A stretch of 64,000 nt of DNA, from the NCBI GenBank assembly GCA_033032865.1, contig JAWHQI010000005.1, positions 11,990,001-12,054,000 of the forward strand, written 5' to 3'. A program made the translations under genes and the position numbers. Shown piece by piece: positions 1-11,426 of the stretch; position 1 is the first letter of the stretch; every line of letters starts with the position of its first letter. Source of the stretch: Dactylorhiza incarnata (Eukaryota; Streptophyta; Magnoliopsida; Asparagales; Orchidaceae). Under the pieces are notes generated by a model. The model saw nothing but the letters and a program-made list of their open reading frames with translations. It was not told the DNA's origin and searched no databases.

Positions 1-2753
1 TAACAGCCAAACTCCACTGTTCCGAAGGGCTACTGGCAGCCCACCAAGGGCAGAAGGATAATTTCACCTCCTTGACTCTTGGGCAAATGGCCTGTGAGAG
101 CACCACTCCTAGCAGTTCTCGCGAGTCTCCTTGCGAGTACTGCTCGCGAACCCTCCTTAGGCGAGCGGCCGGCGAAGGCCCTGCTCGCCTTCCTTGTGAC
201 GACGACACCTCGGGCCATGTCTCGCATTCTACCCTGCGGGATCACCTTGGCTCGCCTGGCCTGGATCTCGCGAGAGCGCATTGGCGAGATGACCACTTCA
301 GCCTAAACCACATCTTTGAGCCTTATTCCCCCAGGTGAACACGGGGTTGTACAAGTATCAAAATAACATAAAAATGCAATGATCAAAACATTAGCTCGCG
401 GGCTAGACAAGCAAAACCATAAAAAGACAGGATATATTTTGCCTTGCATCTTTGGGATTTAGGCCCACTAAACTCCACTATGATCTATAACACCTGCACT
501 AAGCAAAAGTCAAAGTTAAACTAGGGTCAACTATGAACTGGCTAAAAATTGTGTAATAATCCCTCCCCCAGTCATCATAATGGACTTCTAGTTAAGACAA
601 CGATCACCTGCAAGTATGCCACAATTAAGCAATATATAATAAATTGGTATAGCTAAGCAACACAGGGTGAAGGATCAAGCACAAACAATCCTCTAGAGTA
701 AGCATATAAAAATGGGGAACCTAGGTATGCAAGTGATGATGGTTGGGTTCACCCAAAGGTTTACCCACAAACACCTAAGTAATAATGTATGAAGATAACA
801 AGCCCTCTTCCAACAACACAACACTCCTGGGTACTCACGACCACATGAGTTCTTGCACTCTTGGCACATACAATAAGTACTCGATAAGGAGATCTTGGAC
901 ATCTCCAACACAAGCATCACATTTAAATTTGGATATACAATCCCAAAATAGTGTTGAGCATTTGCTAGTATTGACAATTATGCCTGACACACAACCTCTT
1001 ACGTGATCCATTAACGTACAAGAGGATTTACCTCATGCAGAACTGCATGGTGCATGTTTTGTTGGTGAAAAATTTGTCACCCATCTTTCCACACTCAAAG
1101 ACCGGTATGGGGAGTCCGACGAGGAAATGAGAGCCATAATCAACGAGTTACTGGTATGCGGGGGCTTGTCAAACAGAGCACAAATAAAGGGTGTCGCTAG
1201 AAGTGACAGACAGTAGAATGGACCACAAGGGCGAATACCTCTTGTTGCAGGCTAATGATAGTTCACAAAGATCTACTACAAGCTCTTATAGGAGTATGCA
1301 CTAGAAAAAGAAGACAACGGAGTGATGGGCACTTGTAACCGCACCTACAATAAGGTAGACTCTAGCCCAAGTTTTGTGTCCCATCCAAGCACCCTGACCC
1401 CATATTTATACTTGAGAGTAGGCTGCTTGACCGGTGGGGGGAATTTAATGTTACATTAAATGCTCTGCAATCTAAGGGAACTAAAGTGTCAGTTGCGGAA
1501 GAGAAAAAAGGGGCATGAGAGCATGACAGGCCAAAGCCGCACGCACTACTGTTGGCAGAGGGAGAGAGGGACCCAGATAGACTCTAAAAGGTGCCCACCA
1601 CGACCTCTTTGAGAAGCTAATGTTATTGGCTGGAAGGTGTGTGCGCTCTGATGAGGAGCCAAGTGCATGCCTTCACTGAGGAGGGTACATATCCTCCTGG
1701 AAAGAGTCTGCGGGCACTCCTGGGTGTCCGCACGGGACTTGCTGAGGAGAAACGTGGTCCAGTGGGGGAGAGTCTTTGGGCACTGTTGGGGTGTGTTCCC
1801 AAACCACTATGGTCGACATGAAGAGAGCAGTCCCCATCGCAGGATTTGGGTTAACATAATCCCCGCACTTTTTTGAGTCTGCGTGGGCTCCAAAAAAGTG
1901 CACAGGTAATCGCAAAGACTGTGACTTGGTTTTCATGCCATTGGGGTTCATAAATAAATCTTGATGGACCCTTTTGGAACATACCACTAGAGAAAGACTC
2001 TAGACACGTGACTTCTGTTGTGGAAAGATGAGCATGAACAAAGCACTCCTTGCTGCCTAGTTGAAGAAAAAGTTGTGGCGGCCAAAGCGCCCACTGGGAT
2101 GGGTAGGCTGTGTAAGCCCCTCATGGAACTGGGCAGTTCACCCAAGCCACCTCTCGTGATCAAGTCCCCGACCAAGCCCGCTGACAGACAAGTCCTTACT
2201 GCGCGGCGAACAACCTTGGAGACCACACTGGCCATTAGCAAACTGGACGATCACATGAAGAACTTCCCCGATCTCATCTTGAACCCCTTAGACAAAGAGG
2301 TCAAGGGTGGTGTGCCCATGATCGTAGAGACTGTGTCTTCCAAGCAAGCGGATTCATCCTCAAAGGTACTGAAACAAAAGCGTGCCAAGGCATCGATGAT
2401 CAAGGGTACCGATCAGATGAAGGTAGAGAAGGTGGGCATGCCTGTCGTGTTAGTGGAGGCAATCTTGGAGGAGCCAGGAAAAGGTGCTGAGACACCGGCG
2501 CTGACCCCAATGAACAAGAGTGCGCTGGACACACTAGTAGTGCCTCCTGTTGTGCTAGGCTTGAAGACCACGACACCCAGGGACCCAGACTGGTTCAAGA
2601 AGCATGTCGAAGGAGAACCCACAGAGCAACAACATCCTACTCTGACGGACGTTTAAGGGAAAACCCTGAGTGGAAGGTGATTGACGATGATGCAAGTGAT
2701 GACCACCAATAGGGTGATGCCAAACATGGCTTGACAGTTATCGATGAATGTTA
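1..2753. other. Left flank outside the nested cluster, unassigned
   Basis: This is the only sequence in the window outside element C3. Bases 60-310 are GC-rich, with several CTCGCGAG and GGCGAGC-like words, and are open in three frames, which looks compositional rather than coding. Bases 340-1650 are ordinary AT-rich sequence with no long open frame, and I recognise nothing in them. An open frame at 2012-2656 is listed separately. The flank is probably old repeat sequence, but I found no terminal repeats or retrotransposon domains to prove it. Confidence 0.5.
2099..2656 (+). CDS. Hypothetical low-complexity ORF, possibly a relic
   Basis: The frame is open from 2012 to the TAA at 2656. The first ATG is at 2099, giving 185 residues. 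The protein is rich in Lys, Pro, Thr, Val and Glu and looks disordered. I see no zinc knuckle, catalytic motif, signal peptide or membrane segment. It ends about 100 bp before the C3 insertion point. A disordered tail of a retroelement ORF1 is conceivable, but nothing in the sequence proves it. It may equally be a chance open frame. Confidence 0.2.
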   Translation: MGRLCKPLMELGSSPKPPLVIKSPTKPADRQVLTARRTTLETTLAISKLDDHMKNFPDLILNPLDKEVKGGVPMIVETVSSKQADSSSKVLKQKRAKASMIKGTDQMKVEKVGMPVVLVEAILEEPGKGAETPALTPMNKSALDTLVVPPVVLGLKTTTPRDPDWFKKHVEGEPTEQQHPTLTDV

Positions 2754-2758
2754 CTTCC
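2754..2758. repeat. Left target-site duplication of C3 (CTTCC)
   Basis: This is the 5-mer immediately before the TGTTGGATC terminus of the C3 LTR. The matching right copy would lie beyond 64000, so this is inferred from the LTR boundary only. Confidence 0.4.
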
Positions 2759-4082
2759 TGTTGGATCTATAGGTGCCCTTGGAGGGGGTGAATAAGGGTT
2801 ATAAAACTTTTAAACTTAATTTTGTTTATTCAAATATGTTGACTGTACTTATGAAAATATTTCAGTTAAGACACTATTGTAGGATTTTTATGAAACTAGG
2901 TTGTACTAGGCACGAGAGATGTGAACTCTGTTTCTACCGCCAGCAATAGTTTTACCACTCAGCGTTAAAGACATAGAATGCCTTTTCGATTAGATTTCAA
3001 CGATCAAAGATAGCAGAACAATATTAGAGAAAAATAGATAGTATTATTGCTTTAGAAATGATTACAAAATCTTATCCCAATAACGCTTGGGATTAAGACG
3101 AAAGTATAAAAACCCTTTTTGGTTTTCTATACTGACCCTTCTCCCAAGGACCAGTTGGCTCTACCGTATCTCTCCCCAGATGAGGCCTCGAGCTGGCCCC
3201 TAGATCTAACCCTAGACCTAGTCGTCACGCCCACACAACAAATTCTCCCTAGTCCTTGCAAGGCCCTAGTCGCCAACCATGCGATGAATTCTCTATTGAT
3301 GACAAAAAGAGTTACATATAATAAAATCTAAAACATCAAAGAAACTCCCTCAAAGGATGAACTTGAAGATGAAGTTGGAGTTATTGATCTTTCTTCAAAT
3401 CCTTGGTGTTCACGAACGTTGACGGAGTTCTTTTGGCTTGAAAAGAGGAGGCTCTCACAAATACAGGAGTTATGGCTAGGATATCTCATCAAATCGGATA
3501 ATCAAAACGGAGGCGGACCGCTCTTTAAATAGACTCGGATCCTAGCGCCAGTGGTAGTGCTACAGTCGGGCGGTGGTCTCTTTTGGCAACAAGCTGGCAC
3601 GCGGATCGAGTCATTTTTGGCAACATTGTGGCTCCAAATTTGGTATCCCCTCCTACCGGACCTTTGTAATGCTAATGCGTCGCGTTTGCGATATATCTTT
3701 CCCAACCGTCAGATCTCCTTCCTTTTCTGCTCCCCAATCAACATCGTGATCACGGGATTTCCATAAGTTACCACCGGTCATTATCCTTAACACGTCGCGG
3801 TAAGTGGCATTATATTTAGTCTCAACGACATTTCCTTATTCATCGAATGCATCCAACTCGCCGATATTTCTAAATCTGTAAAAGCTAACACCAGCGGTGG
3901 CGTTAGCATGTCGCGCTAGCCGCAGATTACTGAACTGATAGGAAATCATCGTCTTTCCTTTTTGAACTTATAGAGGCTTGAAAGTAGAAGTTCCTACACA
4001 CTATAAACACATGGCAAGTTAGATCAAATACAATGGGATTTGTTATTCTCAAACCAAGAGATGTGGAAAGCATGTTCCAACA
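2759..4082 (-). mobile_element. C3 3' LTR
   Basis: The 1324-bp LTR begins TGTTGGATC and ends TTCCAACA in plus orientation. Its left part matches 63758-64000. Near its edge is the GGAGGGGGTGAATAAGGG motif found at the same place in the other LTRs of the family. TATTTAAA (minus strand, about 3523-3530) is a possible TATA box. Short GC-rich words such as CCAGCGGTGGCGTTAGC (from about 3891) are the family motif described in the findings. Short open frames in it are not genes. Confidence 0.85.
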
Positions 4083-4208
4083 AACTCCCCCTTTTGATAA
4101 TAACAAATCCTTTTAAAAGAAATTATTCAAATATAAGACTTGTGTTTATCGTAAAGGATAGGCATGATAATACGAATATACTCCACCTATATAGATGCTC
4201 CCCATATA
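4083..4208 (-). promoter_or_regulatory. C3 polypurine tract and 3' internal end
   Basis: On the minus strand AAAAGGGGGAGTT directly precedes the 3' LTR start TGTTGGAAC, which is the expected plus-strand primer tract. The rest is AT-rich 3' non-coding sequence of C3. It continues at 38415 once M1 is removed. Confidence 0.75.
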
Positions 4209-4213
4209 TGAGT
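4209..4213. repeat. Left TSD of M1 (TGAGT)
   Basis: TGAGT precedes the M1 3' LTR and is repeated exactly at 38410-38414 after the M1 5' LTR. This proves that the two distant LTR copies belong to one insertion event. Confidence 0.9.
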
Positions 4214-5408
4214 TGTTGGTTATAGAATAATCACCAAAGGGGTGGTAGGTGATTATGGCTGTTTTAACATATTTTGCAAGTAATGAGTTTAATGGAAGCA
4301 CTGCACAGAAGAATTATAGAAAATCTCACCACACACACAACACAAGATGTATAGAGGTTCCTCAAGACCGGGTGTCTTGATAGTCCTCTGTCCCTCTACG
4401 CCTACCCAGCGGTGTGCTAGGCTCGGCAAACTTTGTCAATGTCTCCATCCCACAAGCCTTACAACTCGGAGCCTCAAGTCCCTGCAGCCTAGGCCCGCAA
4501 GCCCCTTCACTGCACCCGAGCCCGCAAGCTCGACACTCAGGCCCTCAAGCCCTACACAGAATAGACCCGCAAGTCTTGCCTACAGCCTAGGCCCGCAAGC
4601 CCCTTCACTGCACCCGAGCCCGCAAGCTCGACATGTTTGGAGCCAAAAGTCCCTCTTCCCAAGCCCTCAAGCCTCATAGATCTCAAGCCCTCAAGCTTGA
4701 CACGCAGATCTGAAAATAGATCTTACAAATTTGGCCCGCAAGCCTTACAAATACAGATTTACAAAAAGGTTCTTCTGCCTGGTGGAGATCGGCTTCTTGA
4801 CTTGAAGAGGATGCTTTTGATTTGAAACTTGACAGTGCAAATATTCTTCAAGCTTTCTTCTATCTGGAACTCTTCTTATCTATCATGAGGCTAAAATGAT
4901 TCTCTTGAGAACAAAGGATGAAGATCAACTTGTTCTCCGTTCTTATTTATTTACTTATCTCCGTCGTTACTATTCTATTCAAAATTGCTTAGCGGGATTC
5001 TCTTAAGTTCCAGGATTTGAGAGAGAGTTTAGGGAATCCACTATTCCCTTTTATAGGACTGAGATGCTGCTTAACGGTCTCCTATGATGTCCTATTCTAA
5101 CAGTCATTCATGCCTTAAGAGCACGCACTGATTGGACAATCAGGCGGCGGCATTAATTGCTGACAGCGAGCCTGGCAACAATTGAATATGTCTCGACGAT
5201 ATTTCCATTTTTACGATGACAAGGACTATATCTCGACGATACTGGACATCCCTTCGGCACTCGTGCTTAAGACGACATGAAGTCATCTAACTGATGTCGG
5301 CGTAATCTTCTTGATTGCTTGATATCGTTGTGATCACCTTATTTTGTCGACGATATGTTCGATATCATGTCGACAGACTGTTCTTCAGCAACTGTCTTCA
5401 TAGCTGCA
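4214..5408 (-). mobile_element. M1 3' LTR, part 1 (interrupted by L)
   Basis: It begins TGTTGGTTATAGAA, as at 36763, and matches the 5' LTR up to the L insertion point. It contains an array of short units with CCCGCAAG and CCTCAAGC cores (about 4440-4740), a minus-strand TATA box (plus CTTTTATA, 5048-5055) and several TCGACGATAT words (5190-5360). Open frames here, for example 4347-4679, only reflect the repeats. Confidence 0.85.
5404..5408. repeat. Left TSD of L (CTGCA)
   Basis: CTGCA precedes the LTR terminus TGATGCG and recurs at 11427-11431 after the other LTR ends in TCATCA. Confidence 0.9.
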
Positions 5409-6877
5409 TGATGCGTATTCGACAAGTGCACCGGTCGCTATCAAGTAATAAAATAGGGAGGAACTCCCCGAATGTCGATCTCTTGAGGAATGCAGGATGT
5501 GGTGACAAGAAAGTAGAGTGAGGTAATTGTTTCGACGAGTAAAAGAAAGTAAAAAACAATGGCGTTGTGATTAGTGTCCTAAGCTATTGCAGAAATAAGA
5601 TGCGGGTCAAAACTCCGCTTCGCAAGGTGGGATGGATGCAACGGCCACGATGTCGTGCTTCGGAAGGCGCGTGGACGGAAAGTAACTGTGACGATTGAGG
5701 GTCGCACACACCTCTTCGTAAAGTGGGGGTGAGTGCGGCGGCCACGATGTCATGCTTCGGTAAGCGGGTGGAATGGCCGCAGTGCGAGGTTTTGTGAGGG
5801 TCGTATTCACCTCTTCGCCAACATCACCACTAGCAATTGCTAGATGGATAACTAGAACGCGTATGTGGAAGTGGAATGGGGGCGTAGCTCATCACAGCAA
5901 AGCATCAAGCGTAAGATAAAACAAGAGTATATTTCATTCATAGACAAATAGAAATCACACTAGTTCAATACAAAAGTTAAGCATACATTTCCAAAAGAGA
6001 GAGGGTAGAGGAAACCACGAGATGAGAAGCCTAGCCGTAGATCTTTGTCGGAATGGGGGGTTGTCAAGCCTCCTCTGAGCTCAGTCCTTGGTTGCTTCTG
6101 GGGTTCAGAGGCTGTCACTACCTCCAACCATCATCCGTTTTCTTCTCAGAGCTGGGTCTCTTCCCCTTGACCCAAAAGGAGATGCCGCAACTTGAAATGC
6201 TTGATGTAGATGGCGGGGAAAGCTTCCGGAACCCTTGGTGGAGCTTAGGATCGATGGAAGAAGCTTTCCCAAGGAAGGGGATGGATGGATGGAGCTTGGA
6301 GAGGGAAAACGGCGGAGCTTGCGGAAGAATTCGCACCCAAAACAGTGCTGTCCGACCTAAAATTGCGGGCTGCGTATTTATAGAAAAACAGGTCGCACGA
6401 TCAGTAGCGCACGACCAGTGATTGTGCGCATTGGAAGTTGGTGGTCGTGCGCTCTGTGCCAGAAACCTGCAAAACAAAACTGCAGAAAAAATATAAAGCA
6501 AACGACCATGCGCACGATCGTGCGTAGCAAACGCACGACCAAACTCCGAAGCTGTTTTTGGGCAGCAAAAGAATGCGCACGATCAGAGGCGCACGATCAA
6601 CTGATCATGCGTGAAGGAAACGCACGATCAGTGGCATTTCAGGCAGAAATTGCCCCCAAACAGACTCCGGGCATTGCACGATCCCTTGAACCGGCATGAA
6701 AATGTCCAGGACCACTAGAATACAAGGAATCACACCAAGAACAGGAATACATGTGCACTAAGAGTGGAATAATAGACGACTATTAAATATAAATGAAAAC
6801 AAGCCTAAAGTGTGGTGCAAAGACTAGAAAATCGGCCCAAATGAGTCCGAAAATATGTATATAATTGGTACTCATCA
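5409..6877 (-). mobile_element. L 3' LTR
   Basis: The 1469-bp LTR runs from TGATGCG to ACTCATCA (TG...CA). A minus-strand TATA box (plus TATTTATA, 6375-6382) marks the promoter direction. A cluster of GCACGATC/GCACGACC words follows at 6384-6690. The 122-codon open frame at 6053-6421 is present in both LTRs only because the LTRs are nearly identical, and I do not call it a gene. Confidence 0.9.
6384..6690. repeat. Cluster of GCACGATC-type short repeats in the L LTR
   Basis: About ten copies of CGCACGAYC or its complement lie in 300 bp. They include the 14-bp perfect palindrome CGCACGATCGTGCG near 6512. The same cluster is in the other LTR at about 10925-11240. Its position just upstream of the TATA box in element orientation suggests an enhancer-like array. 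Confidence 0.75.
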
Positions 6878-6895
6878 CACCCCCAGACTTCCCTG
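6878..6895 (-). promoter_or_regulatory. L polypurine tract
   Basis: The minus strand reads AAGTCTGGGGGTG directly before the LTR start TGATGAGT. This is the expected plus-strand priming tract and fixes the element's orientation. Confidence 0.7.
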
Positions 6896-8669
6896 TTTGC
6901 GCGTCCCGAGCAAACTACTCTCGGCGGACGGGAAAAACAAGGGTTAGAAAGGTGAATGTGGCTAGGAGTAATATGCAAAATCAAATAATCATGTTCATAA
7001 AACTCACGTAGAGGAAATCTCTATTATGCAAAGTAATTTACAAATATCTAAAATAGTAAATAAGAGATTAGTTTACTCAAAAGCTGAACCAAGTATGATC
7101 TGCCAGTCACGTGTAGGGAGAATGTAAGGATGCGCTCAGACGAGTATTTCGAACAATACGGGATACGGAACTAACTCCACCGAAATCCATCGGTGTCGGG
7201 AGCCATAAGCTCTCACTTTCGCACTCTCTCCACAGCATCAAGTAAAACTACACACAAGTCAATAGGGCTTTCGTGTAAATATGAGGCTTAGGTTGCGGTA
7301 GGATATACAATGATAAACTCGGAGGCTAACACACCTAACACAATTGAGCAATACAATTTGTAAACCCCGGCAACAAATAAAGCTGATGTGTTCATCGCCA
7401 ACACCCAATATAAAGTAAATCCTATCAAACAATTCAGAATTTCTGAATTAGAATATAGAGCTCAGATTTTTTTCTTTTTGAAGCACTAATCTTTTCACTT
7501 TTTAGCTCACTAATACTTTTTTATTTTTTATTTTTTTTCTTTTCTCCTTTTTTTCAACTTAACCAATCCAAATATGTACCCATACATAACAGCACAGCAC
7601 AATAATCAGTCATACTATAAAGCTCGAAACACGTGCGCATACAGGTTTGGTAACCTTGGCTTAAGCGAGAGCGGTGGAGCTAAACAGAAAAGGTGGGATA
7701 GGCACAAAATTGGTTAACAAGGGTGAATTTTTGGTTTTTGGCTCAAAGCTCAAACGGTCCAAAGAATGGCCTACATCATGCTAATGCGTTAGAACTACCC
7801 GGTGCCTATGTTTCGAGAATCGCTAGGGGCGAGTTCTTAGCCACCGAGAAAGATAGCTCTTTCTCCCGACTCGAGAAATACGAATCTAGCATTCGATACC
7901 AACTCACCTACACTACCGGTAGATCGCCACAGGTTCATGCTTTGAGTAAAGTAAAACTCTAATTACTAAATTAGATAAGAATAAAGCTACAACGCATGAA
8001 AATAGAAATAACTTCTACACAAAATTCTATGCAAAACATGAGTATTCGATTAGAACACTACTGGAGTCAACATCGTACTCCAAACCACAATTCCTAGCTA
8101 ACACAATTGACCTCTCGGCTCCATTCCAAAAGAAAATTTGGCACGGTAGCACTCGCATGTAAGTGCGTGCATAGTGGGTGCAGCGTGTGCGTGCCACATA
8201 AAAATTGATAAACTGAAATAAAATGAAAGCTAAAATAATAACACTACCAGAATGCGTGCGTGCATGCACGTGCATGGTTCTCACTCTCCCCCAGACTTAC
8301 ATGAAAGCATGATCTAAAATATGATTCTTTAAACATTAAACTAAGGAGATAAGGGAGAGTGTACCCCATGCTCAGAAGTGAGCATACCAGAAGAATTGGT
8401 GTTTTGTCCTGAATGCGGTTGTTCCGCCTTGCTCCAAGAAATACGGACCTGCGATTAAAGAATTCCCCAGGCACAACAAAAATATAATAAAGAAAATAAA
8501 GAAGAACGAAAAAACGGAACCAAGCGGTCCCAAATGGGTTGTCTCCCAAGAGCCCTTTTGTTTAATGTCCTTAAGGTGGACTAAATACCTGTATTAAAGC
8601 ATAGTTCATAAAGTCTAGGAATAAGCAAAAGCTAATAAATCCTAATTATTATTACAAGCTCAAAACAAA
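6896..8669. other. L interior without a recognisable gene
   Basis: No convincing gene is seen. A pyrimidine-rich stretch at about 7465-7560 (plus strand) and short open frames (for example 7723-7962, 8027-8284 and 8244-8549) show no family features. An autonomous gypsy element would carry pol here, so its absence defines L as non-autonomous. Confidence 0.6.
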
Positions 8670-9197
8670 TCAGCTATAGGCTGATTTGAAGTAGTAACAA
8701 CTGATGAAAGGAAAGGGTCCGGGGACCTGGTAGTAGGGGTGGAAATTAAGTAGGATGCTCAACCTACAACCCCAAATCTCCTCCATTTTCTCTCTCTTCT
8801 TCTCCTCCAGTATTATGTCTTCAAAGAAGAACCGCTTGCCCCCTTGTAACCAATCCTCAAGGGGAAGCACCAACGATGATGAGGAAACAAGATGTTCCTT
8901 CATTGTACCTTCCTCATCCCGCCAGGCTTTCGGCTCCTCCATGCATAAGATCTGATCAACCGTAGGAGGGACATCCTGCATCCTTGTACAAAAAGAAAGG
9001 GGGTCAGGAAATAAATTAGGAGAAAAACTAAAAGAAATCTCATCTGAGGGGATAATCCCGGCTTCATCCCCCATAGGGTGCGACAAAGATAAACTGATGA
9101 TATCATCGAAGATTTCACTAGACTCAACAACGCATGCAATGGCCTCCTCTACAACTTGGATTCCTCGCACTGGACCGAAACGATTGCTTCTGCACAA
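8670..9197 (-). pseudogene. L ORF, C-terminal part in a shifted frame
   Basis: This is an open frame of 175 residues that overlaps the end of the CCHC ORF (9149-9817) by about 50 bp in another frame. The most likely reading is one original ORF of roughly 380 codons broken by a frameshift near 9150-9197. The segment is acidic in its first half. Its last 60 residues include a Lys/Glu-rich stretch and then aromatic residues. I recognise no domain. It could also be a chance open frame. Confidence 0.35.
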
Positions 9198-9817
9198 TCG
9201 AGACTGTCCTCCTCCATGAGAGTGGGCACAACACTGTACAGGTCTGCAACATCCTGCAAATTGACCTCAATGACAATATCAGAAATAGATGTAGCTTCGT
9301 GTGTAGTGGGAGAAAACGTGCTTCTTAAGAGTTCGGGCTCACTCTCCACACAAGGGCACAAATCCATGCAAAGTGGTACATGAACCGAAGAGTTATGGGG
9401 GGTCGCATCAGAAACAGGGTCATGAGGGACACTGATGCACGTGTCGATTCCAGAGACTTCAAGAAGTGAAGGTGGAAGGGATACGTAACCAGAGGAAGAA
9501 GCTGTGCTCGCAGAATTCGAAGATGGGACGATCCAGATATCCGGCTCATCGTCATCCTCCAATTGGCGAAGGTAATCCGCACAGTCCTTCAAGGCATGCT
9601 CTCTACTTTTGCAAAATAAACACTGTCTCACCGGCTTAGCTGGCACCCAAGGTGCGGCAGCCGAGTAAAGGTGCGACAACAAAGGCGGAGTAGAGGAGCC
9701 AAAAGATTTATGGGACCTGTACGGTCTCTGAACGGCACCATACTCTTTGGTACACCTATCACTAGCGTGGGATGTGTCCCCACACCAACGACATCGGATA
9801 TTCAAATGCGCCCACAT
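9149..9817 (-). CDS. Gag-like protein of L with two CCHC zinc knuckles
   Basis: The ORF is 222 residues and starts about 130 bp after the 5' LTR and PBS, where gag should be. Near the N-terminus are two perfect CX2CX4HX4C knuckles: CRWCGDTSHASDRC (residues 9-22) and CLFCKSREHALKDC (about 66-79). The rest is acidic and Ser/Pro-rich with no enzyme motif. Such knuckles bind nucleic acid in retroelement Gag proteins. Here they sit at the N-terminus rather than the C-terminus, and no capsid-like region precedes them. Either the capsid part has been deleted or the protein is an accessory factor rather than a true Gag. The frame shifts near its 3' end into 8670-9197. Confidence 0.6.
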   Translation of the reverse strand: MWAHLNIRCRWCGDTSHASDRCTKEYGAVQRPYRSHKSFGSSTPPLLSHLYSAAAPWVPAKPVRQCLFCKSREHALKDCADYLRQLEDDDEPDIWIVPSSNSASTASSSGYVSLPPSLLEVSGIDTCISVPHDPVSDATPHNSSVHVPLCMDLCPCVESEPELLRSTFSPTTHEATSISDIVIEVNLQDVADLYSVVPTLMEEDSLDCAEAIVSVQCEESKL

Positions 9818-9921
9818 GATATAGAAGAAGAAAATAGCATGAAAAAGAGTAAATTAAAAAGGAACAAAAGACTAAATCGCAAACAATCGATTCACAACCA
9901 AAATCTCATCACGCCTGCATT

Positions 9922-9944
9922 CCCCGGCAACGGTGCCAAAAACT
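9922..9944 (-). promoter_or_regulatory. L primer-binding site
   Basis: On the minus strand the 5' LTR end ...CGCATCA is followed by AGTTTT and then TGGCACCGTTGCCGGGG. The usual plant form of this motif has GGCGCC where this copy has GGCACC, so one base has decayed. I do not assign the tRNA. Confidence 0.65.
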
Positions 9945-11426
9945 TGATGCGTATTCGGCAAGTGCACCGGTCGCTGTCAAGTAATAAAATAGGGAGGAAC
10001 TCCCCGAATGTCGATCTCTTGAGGAATGCAGGATGTGGCGACAAGAAAGTAGAGTGAGGTAATTGTTTCGACGAGTAAAAGAAAGTAAAAACAAGGGCGT
10101 TGTGATTGGTGTCCTAAGCTATTGCAGAAATAAGATGCGGGTCAAAACTCCGCTTCGCAAGGCGGGATGGATGCAACGGCCGCGATGCCGTGCTTTGGAA
10201 GGCGCGTGGACGGAAAGTAACTGTGATGGTTGAGGGTCGCACACACCTCTTCGCAAAGTGGGGGTGAGTGAGGCGGCCACGATGTTGCGCTTCGGTAAGC
10301 GGGTGGAATGGCCGTAGTGCAAGGTTTTGTGAGGGTCATATTCACCTCTTCGCCAACATCACCACTAGCAATTGCTAGATGGTTAACTAGAACGCGTATG
10401 TGGAAGTGGAATGGGGGCGGAGCGCATCACAGCAAAGCATCCAACGTAAGATAAAACAAGAGTATATTTCATTCATAGACAAATAGAAATCACACTAGTT
10501 CAATACAAAACTTAAGCATACATTTCCAAAAGAGAGAGGGTAGAGGAAACCACGAGATGAGAAGCCTCGCCATAGATCTTGGCCAGAATGGGGGGTTGTC
10601 AAGCCTCCTACGAGCTCAGTCCTTGGTTCCTTCCGGGGTTCAGAGGCTGTCACTACCTCCAACCATCATCCGTTTTCTTCTCAGAGCTGGGTCTCTTCCC
10701 CTTGACCCAAAAGGAGATGTCGCAACTTGAAATGCTTGATGTAGATGGCGGGGAAAGCTTCCGGAACCCTTGGTGGAGCTTAGGATCGATGGAAGAAGCT
10801 TTCCCAAGGAAGGGGATGGATGGATGGAGCTTGGAGAGGGAAAACGACGGAGCTTGCGGAAGAATTCGCGCACAAAACAGTGTTGTCCGACCTAAAAAAG
10901 CGGGCTGCGTATTTATAGAAAAACAGGTCGCACGATCAGTGGCGCACGACCAGTGGTCGTGCGCATTGGAAGTTGGTGGTCGTGCGCTCTGTGCCAGAAA
11001 CCTGCAAAACAAAACTGCAGAAAAAATATAAAGCGCACGACCGTGCGCACGATCGTGCGTAGCAAACGCACGACCAAACTCCGAAGTTGTTTTTGGGCAG
11101 CAAAAGAACGCGCACAATCAGAGGCGCACGATCAGAGGCGCACGATCAACTGATCATGCATGAAGGAAACGCACGATCAGTGGCATTTCAGGCAGAAATT
11201 GCCCCCAAACAGACTCCGAGCATTGCACGATCCCTTGAACCTGCATGAAAATGTCCAGGACCACTGGAATACAAGGAATCACACCAAGAACGGGCATACA
11301 TGTGCACTAAGAGTGGAATAATAGATGACTATTAAATATAAATGAAAACAAGCCTAAAGTGTGGTGCAAAGACTAGAAAATCGGCCCAAATGAGTCCGAA
11401 AATATGTATATAATTGGGACTCATCA
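9945..11426 (-). mobile_element. L 5' LTR
   Basis: The 1482-bp LTR is almost identical to 5409-6877. A minus-strand TATA box lies at plus 10910-10917 (TATTTATA), and the GCACGAYC cluster repeats at about 10925-11240. Close identity of the two LTRs indicates a fairly recent insertion compared with its host M1. Confidence 0.9.

Larger units (their letters stand above)
5409..11426 (-). mobile_element. L: non-autonomous LTR retrotransposon, probably Ty3/gypsy (Tat-like)
   Basis: Two near-identical LTRs (5409-6877 and 9945-11426) flank a 3067-bp interior, with the 5-bp TSD CTGCA. The orientation is minus: a PBS-like TGGCACCGTTGCCGGGG follows the right LTR and a GGGGGTG purine tract precedes the left LTR. 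The interior has no protease, reverse transcriptase, RNase H or integrase. It has only an ORF with two CCHC knuckles and then about 1.8 kb of non-coding sequence. The PBS type is not tRNA-Met and, as far as I know, is typical of Tat-clade gypsy elements. That clade assignment is inference. Confidence 0.85.

Noticed and set aside
4347..4679. 110-codon Pro/Ser-rich open frame
   Set aside because: It comes from the CCCGCAAG minisatellite in the M1 LTR.
6053..6421. 122-codon open frame, repeated at 10579-11031
   Set aside because: It lies inside the L LTR, overlaps open frames on the other strand and has no domain. Both copies exist because the LTRs are duplicates.
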